This document shows positions 45,396 to 53,719 of a DNA stretch of 64,000 nucleotides, piece after piece. How positions within the stretch are numbered: the stretch's first letter is position 1; each line of letters starts with the position of its first letter. Both the position numbers and the translations under genes were made by a program. Source of the DNA: Rossellomorea marisflavi (GTDB lineage: Bacteria > Bacillota > Bacilli > Bacillales > Bacillaceae_B); the NCBI RefSeq assembly GCF_022170785.1, contig NZ_CP081870.1, forward strand, positions 2,964,001 through 3,028,000. Direction: 5' to 3'. The notes under the pieces were generated by a model, which did not search any database, was not told the origin of the DNA, and saw only the letters and a program-made list of their open reading frames with translations.

Positions 45396-46244
45396 TTATT
45401 CGTTGGCAAGATCCAGGGGGATGCACGGATCGGGGAAGTAGCTGACCGGAAGGATATCCAGTCTGTCTTCAAATATATTTCTCAGGGTGGTGACGATTTT
45501 CTCCTCTTCCGTTCCATATACAAAAATGCTTTTCGGTGCAAGCGACAGTAACGGAGCGATGGTGGAGGAATCTACATACAGGGGGTGCTGAAAGAACAAT
45601 CGTTTATCGATGGCGTTCATCAGCTCTTCCTTCGTCACTTCCGTATAGTGACCATCGAAAAAACGGAAGCCTGTCCTCGAAGGATACAAGTGGATGGTAT
45701 CGGTCCTCTCTCCCCTGATGGCGAGATACTCCCTCAGCATCTGGATGAACACTTGATATTCCTGCTCCATCTTGTACTCATCAATGGCAAGTCCGAGCAT
45801 CTCCCTCCATTTATCATGGAGGTTCTTCAACCTGAATGTCGCAAAGGAATCGAACGTGACAGGTGCCGGATGGCAGAGGAGGTTCTGAACTTCTCCCAAC
45901 ACGAGCCCACTCTCATCCCAGTCGGTCAAGAATTCCGTCAGTTCCGGTCGTTCCCCGCTCCTCATTTCTGAAATGATGGCGCAGATCTGGTCCACTTCCT
46001 CCGGATCATTGTAATAATAATCCGCTTTAAGGGTCTCTTCCGTCCACCCCTTCCACATCTCGTTGATGATGAAGGTCGTCAGGCTTGTTCCAAGACTGAT
46101 TCTATCACGGTCGGTCTTCACTTCTATCGAAATTGCATAGTGGCTGCATCTTTGAATCTGCGTTTCCTTTATCCAGGATGGTGCGCACAGATGCTTCTGA
46201 CATCGCAGTGCATCAGCCTTTCGTCTGAAAATCAATTCTACCAA
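45396..46244 (-). CDS. ytxC: Putative sporulation protein YtxC
   Basis: 282 residues from the TTG at 46242-46244 (AAGGAGG 9 bp upstream). The frame runs eight codons further but the ribosome site then falls inside the coding part. It is a soluble, helical protein without a clear catalytic motif. It matches the YtxC family of spore formers in place (next to thrS) and in features such as DRISLGTSLTTFIINEMWKGW and SFATFRLKNLHDKWREMLGLAIDEYKMEQEYQVFI. The function is unknown. The family is named for its spore-former distribution. Confidence 0.85.
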   Translation of the reverse strand: MVELIFRRKADALRCQKHLCAPSWIKETQIQRCSHYAISIEVKTDRDRISLGTSLTTFIINEMWKGWTEETLKADYYYNDPEEVDQICAIISEMRSGERPELTEFLTDWDESGLVLGEVQNLLCHPAPVTFDSFATFRLKNLHDKWREMLGLAIDEYKMEQEYQVFIQMLREYLAIRGERTDTIHLYPSRTGFRFFDGHYTEVTKEELMNAIDKRLFFQHPLYVDSSTIAPLLSLAPKSIFVYGTEEEKIVTTLRNIFEDRLDILPVSYFPDPCIPLDLANE

Positions 46245-46419
46245 TCGATCCCGCCTCCTTAAAGCCATTTCCCTGCTTTATGTATATGGAGGGCCTGGCC
46301 AATTTAGAAGTGGGGGGCGAATAAATTTACAGGACGGGTCCGGGTCGGGCACGTTTTCGGGACTCTGCAAAGGAGGTCTGGACAACACGAAAAGGGATTA
46401 TTTTTTACCAAGACAATCC

Positions 46420-46520
46420 ATGTGGGTCTTCCCATCGTTCCCTTGCGAGACGGGGTATGCGTGATCGTAGTCGGCTGGCATGCTGCTCTTTCCTCTGGAG
46501 TCTTCCGATCAACCGCAGGC
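46420..46520. repeat. Decayed remnant of the structured repeat
   Basis: The stretch ending TGGAGTCTTCCGATCAACCGC (about 46496-46515) matches the right part of copy D with an internal deletion. CATGTGGGTCTTCCC may be the left part. The stems no longer pair well. The region 46245-46549 around it has no gene. Confidence 0.5.
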
Positions 46521-46549
46521 ACTTCTGTAATCATTGGACAATTGAAAAA

Positions 46550-46855
46550 GAGGATGGGACAAAACTAAAAGAGGCCCCTTTAATGCCGAACACGATCAGT
46601 ATAGGATCTTACTACCGCTCATGATCTCCGTGCAAGACTTCGCTTTCCGCGGGTAGCCCGTGAGCCTCCTCGGCACGCCTCCGGGGTCTCACATCAGCTA
46701 CTCTTCCCGCTGGAGTCTTCGTCTTACACTCCGATCAACCGCTGGAAACGATGAAATTTAAATGTTCATTAAACGAATTTAAAACCCGAATCATTTGCTT
46801 TATCGTAGGCACGATTCGGGTTTTACTATGACTAAAACATATTTGTCTTAGCCTC
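46550..46855. repeat. Structured intergenic repeat, copy D (about 306 bp, MITE-like)
   Basis: The ends are imperfect inverted repeats (GAGGATGGGACAAA at the left; the complement of the right end reads GAGGCTAAGACAAA; 11 of 14 match). The core outer stem is gtgcaagac (46630-46638) / gtcttacac (46721-46729) with one mismatch. The inner stem is cgcggg/cccgct. GTGAG/CTCAC forms a second arm. The right third carries AACCCGAATC...GATTCGGGTT with T on both sides, which can act as a terminator 30-100 bp past dnaI. No ORF. Same length and build as copy E. Confidence 0.8.
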
Positions 46856-46881
46856 TTCGCTACACGGTTGCACAAGCCACT

Positions 46882-47817
46882 CTATTCCCGTCTGTTACGT
46901 CCATCGATCAGAACGGGTGCGGCCAGGTATTTGATCCTTTCCATGATCCTCGCGGCTTTTAGTTTTTCCTCTTCCCCGCGCTGTGAATAGGTAAGGTGAT
47001 GGGTCAACTCGCTATGATTGAAGTTGGAGGTGAAGAAGGTCGGCAGGTTTTCAAGCATCCTGTACTGCAGGATCGTACCGAGGATTTCATCCCGCCCCCA
47101 ACTTGACATCGTTTCCGCCCCGATATCATCGAGCATGAGGATCGGCGCCGTTTTGACGGCATCCAGTTTTTCATTGGTTGTATGATCACCGAGGGACTGC
47201 TTGATCTCGCGGAAGAACTCCGGAACATAGACAATCATGGACGAGATCTTCTTCTCGGCGAGCTCGTTGGCGATCGCACCGAGGAGATACGACTTCCCTA
47301 CACCGAACTTTCCGTAGAAATAAAGGCCCTTCATCTTCTTGCCTTCTTCGTAATCGCGTACGAAGGCCATGGCCTGACGGATTGCTTCCACCCTCCCCTT
47401 GGAGTCGGGCTCAAGTTCATCGAAAGAGGCATGAAGGATATCTTTCGGCACGTATAAACTTTTGATCAAACGCTGGGAGCTTGTCCGTTCGTCGTGCACG
47501 ACTTTCCTCGGACAACGATGATACTCGATATCGATGACACGTCCCCTCACAACAAGATGGGGCTCATACCCTTCCATCATATTCTTGCATTCAGCCAGGG
47601 AAGGACATCCGCTGCATTCCTTACTCTGGGAGATGTATTCATATAATTTCATCAGATTCGCATCGATCACATCCCCAGGTACATCCTCCTTCCTGACGAA
47701 ATCCTTCACATCGGGGTTCGCCAGGATCTCTTTTCTCATGGCGTCATACCGCTCTTGAAAAGAACCGGATGCAGCAAGCCTCTTGAGTGTATGGTTGATT
47801 CTTTCCATCTCCTTCAC
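46882..47817 (-). CDS. dnaI: Primosomal protein DnaI (helicase loader)
   Basis: 311 residues, the B. subtilis length. AAA+ ATPase that loads the replicative helicase onto DNA with DnaB and DnaD. The N-terminal helicase-binding domain holds a cysteine zinc site (CSGCPSLAECKNMMEGYEPHLV, about 67-88, and YHRCPRKV). Walker A is GKFGVGKSY near 165-173. Walker B is ILMLDDIGAETMSSW near 225-240. The start is GTG at 47815-47817, adjoining the dnaB stop. An ATG three codons later is also possible. It is the last gene of nrdR-dnaB-dnaI. Confidence 0.96.
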   Translation of the reverse strand: MKEMERINHTLKRLAASGSFQERYDAMRKEILANPDVKDFVRKEDVPGDVIDANLMKLYEYISQSKECSGCPSLAECKNMMEGYEPHLVVRGRVIDIEYHRCPRKVVHDERTSSQRLIKSLYVPKDILHASFDELEPDSKGRVEAIRQAMAFVRDYEEGKKMKGLYFYGKFGVGKSYLLGAIANELAEKKISSMIVYVPEFFREIKQSLGDHTTNEKLDAVKTAPILMLDDIGAETMSSWGRDEILGTILQYRMLENLPTFFTSNFNHSELTHHLTYSQRGEEEKLKAARIMERIKYLAAPVLIDGRNRRE

Positions 47818-49203
47818 CTACTTCCGAAAATTCTTCAATTCTTCTTCTAGTTTTCTTTTTTCGGCTTCCAGGTCATAGGTTTCCCCGTTCTGACTTTTCG
47901 CCTCGACTTTCTCATCTTCCTGGAACCAATCAGGCAGTTTCTCCGTCCTGATCGGCTTCCTACGGGTGGTCCGCTTTTCATTTTTACCGGATGCCCACTC
48001 CATGTATTGCTTATGTTCATTCTTTGCAAGCTCCATCGCTTCTCCGGCCGTGGTCACTTTCTTCCTGGCCCAATGGGAAGCAATCTTCTCCATATACCCT
48101 TTCGTCAGCTTCATATCCGTCTTCAGCAGCACATACTGAATGAGGACATTGATGACGGGAAGGGGCAGTTTCTGCGTCATGACAATCTCTTCAACAACCT
48201 GAAGATCCGACTTCGATGCGGCACTTCCATTGGAGATATCAGCGAGGACATCCTTTGGCGATGTGCTTTCAAGATACTCCAGAAGCTCCTCCTCCCTCGT
48301 CAACGGTTTGGAGGCTTCTTTGTTCACTGGTTTCGCTTTCGGCGTCAGATCGGGCAGTTCATCGCCGGTTTGCAGCTGATACCAATCACGGGCTGATTTC
48401 CGCAATTGCTCTACATCAATCGCTTCATCTGAATCGAGGGAACCCAATAGGATGTTTTTCATCTGAAGGGGACCGATCCCGTATAGATAGCTGAGCTTCA
48501 GGATCGTCTCTTTCACGAGAGGGGTGAAAGCCCTTCTCGGCACCATGGATTCTGAAAGTCCGTTGAGCAACAGGCTGAAATCAAAGTCGATATCATCCAT
48601 GGGAGGGCCATCGTTCTTCCCATAGCCGATATACGCCTTCGCTTCGTTCGTCAATGAGCCGTCATTGGCCTCATGGCGAAGGAAGTCGATGCTGTTCTCC
48701 GAGGAGAATACGTCCTGAAACGATCGGGTGACATCTGTAAAGCTATCCGCTTCCATCCCGCGATCAGTGAACGATTCTTTCAGGCGCAGGTAGTGGGACC
48801 GTCCAATTTTCCTGAACAGATACACATTCAGCATGCCATCTGTGAAAAAATCATTGGGCAGCAGCGGGGGCTGAAGTTCATAAATGAAGCTCCGCTCGCC
48901 CTCCCCTTTCTTCGCGTACGTCTTAAGCAGGCCGATCCCCTCAAGCTTCATGCGCGCTTCGTGGATTTCCTGGAGATTCATGGACAGGATATTCATGAGA
49001 TGATAATGGTTGGAAGGTGCCGACCATAGCCTGCTTTCTTCCACCTCTCCCCACAGGCTCATATACAGGCTGTAAGAAACGGGACCGATCAGGGGCTGAT
49101 ATAAGAATGTGATGATCTTCCTCTCAAATTCCTGCAGGAGCCCGTTGGTGCAGACCGTATAATGATCCACAGGCTGAATTTCATTCCAGTGATTCTTCAT
49201 CAT
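47818..49203 (-). CDS. dnaB: Replication initiation and membrane attachment protein DnaB (Bacillus type)
   Basis: 461 residues. Part of the DnaA-DnaD-DnaB-DnaI helicase loading system of Firmicutes, not the helicase itself. The N-terminal winged-helix domain (DHYTVCTNGLLQEFERKIITFLYQPLIGPVSYSLY) and the later DnaB/DnaD domain (about 320-420, with LPLPVINVLIQYVLLKTDMKLTKGYMEKIASHWARK) are recognisable. The C-terminus is a charged coil. It lies between nrdR and dnaI, with AGAGGTC upstream of the ATG. Confidence 0.95.
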   Translation of the reverse strand: MMKNHWNEIQPVDHYTVCTNGLLQEFERKIITFLYQPLIGPVSYSLYMSLWGEVEESRLWSAPSNHYHLMNILSMNLQEIHEARMKLEGIGLLKTYAKKGEGERSFIYELQPPLLPNDFFTDGMLNVYLFRKIGRSHYLRLKESFTDRGMEADSFTDVTRSFQDVFSSENSIDFLRHEANDGSLTNEAKAYIGYGKNDGPPMDDIDFDFSLLLNGLSESMVPRRAFTPLVKETILKLSYLYGIGPLQMKNILLGSLDSDEAIDVEQLRKSARDWYQLQTGDELPDLTPKAKPVNKEASKPLTREEELLEYLESTSPKDVLADISNGSAASKSDLQVVEEIVMTQKLPLPVINVLIQYVLLKTDMKLTKGYMEKIASHWARKKVTTAGEAMELAKNEHKQYMEWASGKNEKRTTRRKPIRTEKLPDWFQEDEKVEAKSQNGETYDLEAEKRKLEEELKNFRK

Positions 49204-49266
49204 TGACCTCTACCTTTCGACACATAAGAGAAAAAGAGCCAAAGATGGACTCTTCAGCTCGGTCTT

Positions 49267-49722
49267 TCACTCTTTTTTGATCAGTTCTTTTAATTCATCT
49301 ATGAACACATTGATATCCTTGAATTGTCTGTATACCGAAGCAAACCGGACGTAAGCGACTTCGTCGACCTGCGCCAGGCGATCCATGACCATCTCTCCCA
49401 CTTTCACGGACTCGACCTCGGACACCCCCTGATTGCGGAGGTCCTTTTCAATATCCAGGGAAAGCTTCTCGAGCGTCTCCAATGGGACAGGACGTTTCTC
49501 GCATGCCTTAATAAGACCACGGAGGATCTTTTCTCTGCTGAACTCTTCTCGCAGGCCTTCCTTCTTCACCACAATCAAAGGCAGTTCTTCCACCTTTTCG
49601 AACGTGGTGTACCGGAACCCGCACACTTCACATTCTCTTCTTCTCCTGATGGAACGCCCTTCATCAGCCGGACGCGAATCCACCACCCGGGTGCCATTAT
49701 TCTGGCAGGACGGACATTTCAT
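49267..49722 (-). CDS. nrdR: Transcriptional repressor NrdR
   Basis: 151 residues. ATP/dATP-sensing repressor of ribonucleotide reductase operons. Zinc ribbon [43 protein letters not shown] at 3-44 with its four cysteines. The ATP-cone is at about 50-140 ([33 protein letters not shown]). It is the first gene of nrdR-dnaB-dnaI. The link with replication genes is conserved in Bacillus. Confidence 0.97.
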   Translation of the reverse strand: MKCPSCQNNGTRVVDSRPADEGRSIRRRRECEVCGFRYTTFEKVEELPLIVVKKEGLREEFSREKILRGLIKACEKRPVPLETLEKLSLDIEKDLRNQGVSEVESVKVGEMVMDRLAQVDEVAYVRFASVYRQFKDINVFIDELKELIKKE

Positions 49723-49794
49723 ACTATCAGCTCCGTTATGCTAAACTCATTTACACTTATGATATAGAAAAGTGGTGCTCACCACAAGTTCTCG

Positions 49795-50175
49795 CTATCT
49801 TACCCTCGTTAATTTCCCGTCCAGGACTTCATAATAATTCTTGATCTGCGCCTTCAGGACGGAATACGTACCGAGGATCTTCCCCTTATCCGTACTCAGT
49901 TTGAAATCGACCGCCGTCTCGAGGGGCCTTACCCCGATGACCGTGGCCACGATGAACAGCTGCGGGGTCCCGTTCTTCCGGATCGTGATCTCTCCCCTGT
50001 CCTTTGATTCGGACAGGATATCGTACTGGGAAGAGGAGAACAATTCGAGGACGGCATTGAATGTCCCACTTTGCATGGATTTATAATAATGGGTCTGCAG
50101 GACTTCTTCTTCCTGCTTATCCGATGTTTCACATTCCGATTGAAAACGTTTCAGCAAGGTCTTGATTCCGCTCAT
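49795..50175 (-). CDS. Conserved small cytosolic protein, function unknown
   Basis: 126 residues from the ATG at 50173-50175 (AGGGAGG 9 bp upstream; an ATG two codons before lies only 3 bp from it). The frame extends further upstream but into the speD terminator. It has a helical N-terminus (IKTLLKRFQSECETSDKQEEEVLQTHYYKSM) and a beta-rich remainder (DILSESKDRGEITIRKNGTPQLFIVATVIGVRPLETAVDFKLSTDKG). No signal, membrane segment or catalytic motif. I do not recognise the family. It lies between speD and nrdR. Confidence 0.75.
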   Translation of the reverse strand: MSGIKTLLKRFQSECETSDKQEEEVLQTHYYKSMQSGTFNAVLELFSSSQYDILSESKDRGEITIRKNGTPQLFIVATVIGVRPLETAVDFKLSTDKGKILGTYSVLKAQIKNYYEVLDGKLTRVR

Positions 50176-50263
50176 GATCATTTTCCTCCCTTTGTATATC
50201 CCCATTTTACACGAAAAACGGAGGATTGAAAATGGAGACATTGAAAGCGGGAACAACTCCAAA

Positions 50264-50296
50264 TAAAAAAAAGAGATGCATGAGTCATGCACCTCT
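50264..50296 (-). terminator. Terminator of speD
   Basis: Stem agagatgcat / atgcacctct with a short loop. Eight T follow on the minus strand. Confidence 0.9.
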
Positions 50297-50310
50297 TGAA
50301 GATTCAACTA

Positions 50311-50691
50311 TTAGAGCGCCTGAGCCTGTGATTTCTTAACCTGTACAGGTCCCATGCCGCGCGGAAGTTCGATTGTTTCACGGGTATCAGCACCCAATGC
50401 TTCAGCTATATATTCTGCAGCGATGTTCGGATCTAGATCTCCGCATGTATACACATCGATGCTGGCATATCCATGTTCAGGAAAGCTGTGGATGGTCAGG
50501 TGGGATTCAGAGATGATCACCACTCCGCTCACGCCTTGTGGAGCAAATTTGTGAAAGGCCACTTCACGGATTTCAGCACCTGATTTAAGAGCTGCGTCCA
50601 CAAACGTTTTTTCAATTCCTACTACATCATTCAACTTTTCAAAATCGCAACCCCATAGTTCAGAGATTACATGACGACCCATTGTTTCCAT
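50311..50691 (-). CDS. speD: S-adenosylmethionine decarboxylase proenzyme
   Basis: 126 residues. Makes decarboxylated SAM, the aminopropyl donor for spermidine. The proenzyme cleaves itself between E62 and S63 in [29 protein letters not shown]. The new N-terminal serine becomes the pyruvoyl cofactor. His and Cys residues needed for processing and catalysis (H68, C83) are present. GGGGGAAACG precedes the ATG. It is a single gene with its own promoter, a roughly 150-nt leader and a terminator. Confidence 0.96.
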   Translation of the reverse strand: METMGRHVISELWGCDFEKLNDVVGIEKTFVDAALKSGAEIREVAFHKFAPQGVSGVVIISESHLTIHSFPEHGYASIDVYTCGDLDPNIAAEYIAEALGADTRETIELPRGMGPVQVKKSQAQAL

Positions 50692-50699
50692 TTGATCGT

Positions 50700-50847
50700 T
50701 TCCCCCTTTGACATAATTTTTTTCGTCAAAATGAACAAGTCCCTTGGCAAAATCTTAACCACCACGGGGGAAAGTTAGTCCGAAGAGGTCCTAACCCTTT
50801 AAGTAGTTAACTCAGTAATCATTTGCTGTTAAGAAGTTCACGAAAAA
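50700..50847 (-). promoter_or_regulatory. Structured leader of speD
   Basis: About 150 nt between the promoter and the speD ribosome site. It contains a hairpin-forming segment at 50774-50795 (gttagtcc / ggtcctaac type, GAAGA loop) and a C/G-rich block (accacggggg). There is no T-run terminator. I do not recognise a riboswitch class. Polyamine or SAM control at the RNA level is possible but inferred. Confidence 0.4.
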
Positions 50848-50848
50848 T

Positions 50849-50877
50849 AGTATACTTGGTTTAAACCCCATTTGCAA
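50849..50877 (-). promoter_or_regulatory. Promoter of speD
   Basis: TTGCAA (50872-50877), 17-bp spacer, TATACT (50849-50854) on the minus strand. Confidence 0.75.
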
Positions 50878-51073
50878 TAAATTTTCAAAAGTTTTTTCAT
50901 GGGTCCGATCTCGCATCCAGTGTGCAGGGATATGGATTTTCCCGACGTGAAAGCCTGCATACGGACCAGTACTTCTTGTGTGGAGGGCCCAGACGGTGCC
51001 TATGGGTTTTGATATGGTCAGAAGGCTGGTGGACCCCGGCAGGTTTCCGGTTCCTGGCAGGCCATTTAAGCAC
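50878..51073. other. Gene-free stretch between speD and gapB
   Basis: No ORF with a ribosome site and no copy of the structured repeat that I can align. The overlapping plus-strand frames have no recognisable product. Some GC-rich text (ggaccccggcaggtttcc) may be decayed repeat material. Confidence 0.4.
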
Positions 51074-51101
51074 GAAAAAAGAACGCATCCTCGATGCGTT
51101 C
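51074..51101 (-). terminator. Terminator of gapB
   Basis: Perfect stem gaacgcatc (51081-51089) / gatgcgttc (51093-51101) followed by six T on the minus strand. Confidence 0.9.
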
Positions 51102-51134
51102 CTATGTTCGTTCGTTCTTTTTATATTGGTTCTT

Positions 51135-52163
51135 TCAAACATTCACCCCGGCTGCCGCTTCCATCTTGGATGCCGTGAACCTCACTAGGTCGACGACCCG
51201 GCAGGAGTAGCCCCATTCATTATCGTACCATGCAAGCACCTTGACTTTGCGATCGTCCATCACCATGGTGGAAAGACCATCTATGATGGCAGAGTGGGGA
51301 TTGGTGTTGAAATCGATTGACACGAGTGGCTCCGTCGTGAATTCAACGATTCCGTGCATGGAGCCCATTGAGGCAGCCGTGAATGCATCATTGATTTCAT
51401 CGACCGTTACATCCCTTTTCACATCGACCACAAGGTCCACAAGAGATACATTCGGAGTCGGGACACGAAGTGCCATCCCGTGAAGCTTGCCTTTCAATTC
51501 CGGCATGACGAGAGCCAACGCCTTTGCTGCTCCAGTCGTCGTCGGAATGATGGATTGGCCGCACGCTCTCGCCCTCCGAAGGTCTTTATGGGGGTTATCG
51601 ATATTCTTTTGATCATTCGTATAGGCATGCACCGTGGTCATCAGACCGTTTTCAATCCCGAACTGCTCATGAAGCACTTTTGCCACAGGTGCCAGGCAAT
51701 TGGTGGTGCATGATGCATTGGAAATCACATGATGTTCGTCGATTTTGAGAGCGTCTTCGTTGACCCCCATCACGATGGTAACGTCTTCATTTTTACCCGG
51801 GGCCGTCAAGATCACTTTTCTTGCACCAGCATCCAGATGCAGGGCAGCTTTCTCCCTAGAATTGAACTTGCCTGTGGCTTCGATGACGATATCCACATTC
51901 AATTCATTCCATGGAAGGGCAGCCGGATCGCGGTTGCTCAGTAGCTTTACCGTCTTCCCATTGACAATCAGTGAATCCTCCCCGATTGCCACATCTGCCT
52001 GAAATGTACCGTGGTTGGTATCATACTTGATCAGATGCGCCAGTGTTTCTGCCGGATAGCTGGCATTGATGGCCACGACTTCCAAGTCATCCTCCATAAT
52101 CGCCTTCCGAAATACCATTCTCCCAATTCGACCAAATCCATTGATTGCCACTCTCGCCATCAT
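51135..52163 (-). CDS. gapB: NADP-dependent glyceraldehyde-3-phosphate dehydrogenase (gluconeogenic)
   Basis: 342 residues. Converts 1,3-bisphosphoglycerate to glyceraldehyde 3-phosphate during growth on TCA intermediates. The N-terminal Rossmann motif AINGFGRIGRMVFRKA is intact and the catalytic cysteine is in SNASCTTNC (about 152). It matches the B. subtilis GapB branch (for example INASYPAETLAHLIKYDTNHGTF) and its position next to speD, rather than glycolytic GapA. Two adjacent ATG codons are possible starts. A CcpN-like site overlaps the promoter. Confidence 0.94.
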   Translation of the reverse strand: MMARVAINGFGRIGRMVFRKAIMEDDLEVVAINASYPAETLAHLIKYDTNHGTFQADVAIGEDSLIVNGKTVKLLSNRDPAALPWNELNVDIVIEATGKFNSREKAALHLDAGARKVILTAPGKNEDVTIVMGVNEDALKIDEHHVISNASCTTNCLAPVAKVLHEQFGIENGLMTTVHAYTNDQKNIDNPHKDLRRARACGQSIIPTTTGAAKALALVMPELKGKLHGMALRVPTPNVSLVDLVVDVKRDVTVDEINDAFTAASMGSMHGIVEFTTEPLVSIDFNTNPHSAIIDGLSTMVMDDRKVKVLAWYDNEWGYSCRVVDLVRFTASKMEAAAGVNV

Positions 52164-52185
52164 ATATCCTGCTCCCCTCTATATT

Positions 52186-52229
52186 AATGTTATACTCATA
52201 TGTTTGTTTTCTAAAAATAGTATAACATA
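52186..52229. promoter_or_regulatory. gapB promoter -10 with paired CcpN-like boxes
   Basis: A perfect 10-bp inverted repeat (atgttatact 52187-52196 / agtataacat 52219-52228). On the minus strand TATGTTATACT (52219-52229) fits the CcpN consensus TRTGHYATAYW at all 11 positions and contains the extended -10 TGTTATACT of gapB. The second, opposite copy (52186-52196) has one mismatch and lies downstream of the start. CcpN represses gapB in B. subtilis when glucose is present. Confidence 0.75.
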
Positions 52230-52349
52230 TTGAACGGAATTGACCACCAAGTTTTGCATATAGTCGAAATGTTGTAACATTCTGATAACGATTTCTTTTA
52301 TTCATATTTCTTACAGCTTGGTTAAAGTCCACTAAGCTCCCCGGAAAAA

Positions 52350-52379
52350 TAGAAAAGCCGCCGGACAAATTCCGGCGAC
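52350..52379 (-). terminator. Terminator of the coaE transcript
   Basis: Stem gccgccgga (52357-52365) / tccggcgac (52371-52379), then a T-rich tract on the minus strand just past the coaE stop. Confidence 0.82.
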
Positions 52380-52386
52380 TTTCCAT

Positions 52387-52995
52387 TCACGGCTTCAATC
52401 CCCATGCAGTCAGGAGTTCTTCCACCTGCTTCAAGGTATCTTCCACCGAACCATTATTATCAATGACTGCGTCTGCCTTCTCTACTTTTTCCCTCAAGGG
52501 GAGCTGAGAGGAAATGCGGGACGCTGCCTCTTCTTCGGTCATTTTGTTCCGCTTCATCAATCGGCTGAGCTGAACGTCTTTTTCCACGGTGACGACGATC
52601 GTCCGATCCACCATCCATGTCAGATCACTTTCAAATAGAAGGGGAATATCCATGATGATGGTCTGTTTCCCGTTTTCAACGGCCTCGTCTTTATGGGAGA
52701 GCATCATGCTCCTTACAGCCGGATGCACGATTCCATTGAGAAGATTCCGTTTCGTCTGGTCATTGAAGATGATGGCCCCGAGACCTGCACGGTCGATCTG
52801 GCCGTTTTCCTGTAGGATGCCCTTGCCGAATGCTTCGACGATGGCGAGGTACGCGGGCTGCCCGACTTCCACCACCATGCGTGCTGCAAGATCTGCATCG
52901 ATGATGGTATACCCCTTTTCTTGTAGTAATGCCGATACTGTACTTTTACCGCTTGCAATGCCGCCCGTCAGTCCAATGATGTTTGCCACTTTCAT
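52387..52995 (-). CDS. coaE: Dephospho-CoA kinase
   Basis: 202 residues. Last step of coenzyme A synthesis: phosphorylates the 3'-OH of dephospho-CoA. The P-loop GLTGGIASGKST is at residues 8-19. The DADLAARMVVEVGQPAYLAI and DIPLLFESDLTWMVDRTIVV segments are standard. It is near the end of polA-mutM-ytaF-coaE, as in B. subtilis. Confidence 0.96.
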   Translation of the reverse strand: MKVANIIGLTGGIASGKSTVSALLQEKGYTIIDADLAARMVVEVGQPAYLAIVEAFGKGILQENGQIDRAGLGAIIFNDQTKRNLLNGIVHPAVRSMMLSHKDEAVENGKQTIIMDIPLLFESDLTWMVDRTIVVTVEKDVQLSRLMKRNKMTEEEAASRISSQLPLREKVEKADAVIDNNGSVEDTLKQVEELLTAWGLKP

Positions 52996-53020
52996 CGATC
53001 CTTTCGTTCAGCACCATTCC

Positions 53021-53656
53021 CTAGAACCGCATGATCCCCAGACAAATCAATAGGACGCCAGGCAGGAAGGCGACCCGCTGGATCCATCTGATATGAGAGA
53101 AGTAGACGCCCAACTGCAATCCGCAGGTGAGGAAGATGAAACTCATGGAGAAGATGGCGATGGCAAGTGGAAAAGGAGAATAATTCAAAAGCGCGGCCCC
53201 CAGCCCTGCACCGAACGAATCAAGGGAAAGGGCGATGCCGAGCATGAATGCTTCGACGCCGGTAATGGTTCCGGAGCGGTCGAAATCGGCCGTCAACGGA
53301 CGCCTCATGATCTGGATCACGAGGCCGATCGATTTGATTTCCACATTGATCAAGGTCTTTTCTTTCTCTTCCACGGGTGTGTCCTTCTCCGGTCTGAAAA
53401 ACTGATAAAGCACCGCGAGTCCGATGGCCACCAGGATCAACCCTCCGACCCTTCCTGCCCATTCGGGTGAAAGGATGACAGAGATCGCTTGACCCATGAA
53501 CATGGCGATCAATAAGCATAATGCAGAGCATAAGGAAATGATGGTGATTGATTTTATAGGTATTTTGACTTTTCGTAATCCATATGTCAGTCCCGTACTG
53601 AAATTATCAAGGCTTACAGCAAATGCCAGTAGTAGTAAGGAGAAAAGTGTGTTCAT
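53021..53656 (-). CDS. ytaF: Sporulation membrane protein YtaF (MntP-like)
   Basis: 211 residues from the ATG at 53654-53656 (GGGAGGG upstream). Six predicted membrane helices arranged as two repeats. Each starts with the MntP-type motif of a small residue-rich helix with aspartate (LAFAVSLDNFSTGLTYGLRK at about 8-27; LGIALSLDSFGAGLGAALLN at about 138-157), so it could transport a divalent metal. An EF-hand-like DFDRSGTITG lies in the central loop (about 123-132). The function in sporulation is not known. Confidence 0.9.
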   Translation of the reverse strand: MNTLFSLLLLAFAVSLDNFSTGLTYGLRKVKIPIKSITIISLCSALCLLIAMFMGQAISVILSPEWAGRVGGLILVAIGLAVLYQFFRPEKDTPVEEKEKTLINVEIKSIGLVIQIMRRPLTADFDRSGTITGVEAFMLGIALSLDSFGAGLGAALLNYSPFPLAIAIFSMSFIFLTCGLQLGVYFSHIRWIQRVAFLPGVLLICLGIMRF

Positions 53657-53719
53657 TCTGATAGCCCTCCCAATCATCAATACAATACTATATGGTATGG
53701 GCTTATCAGATGTTAAATG

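Noticed and set aside
46304-46534. 76-codon minus-strand frame between ytxC and dnaI
   Set aside because: Falls on decayed repeat sequence, with proline/threonine-rich text and no ribosome site.
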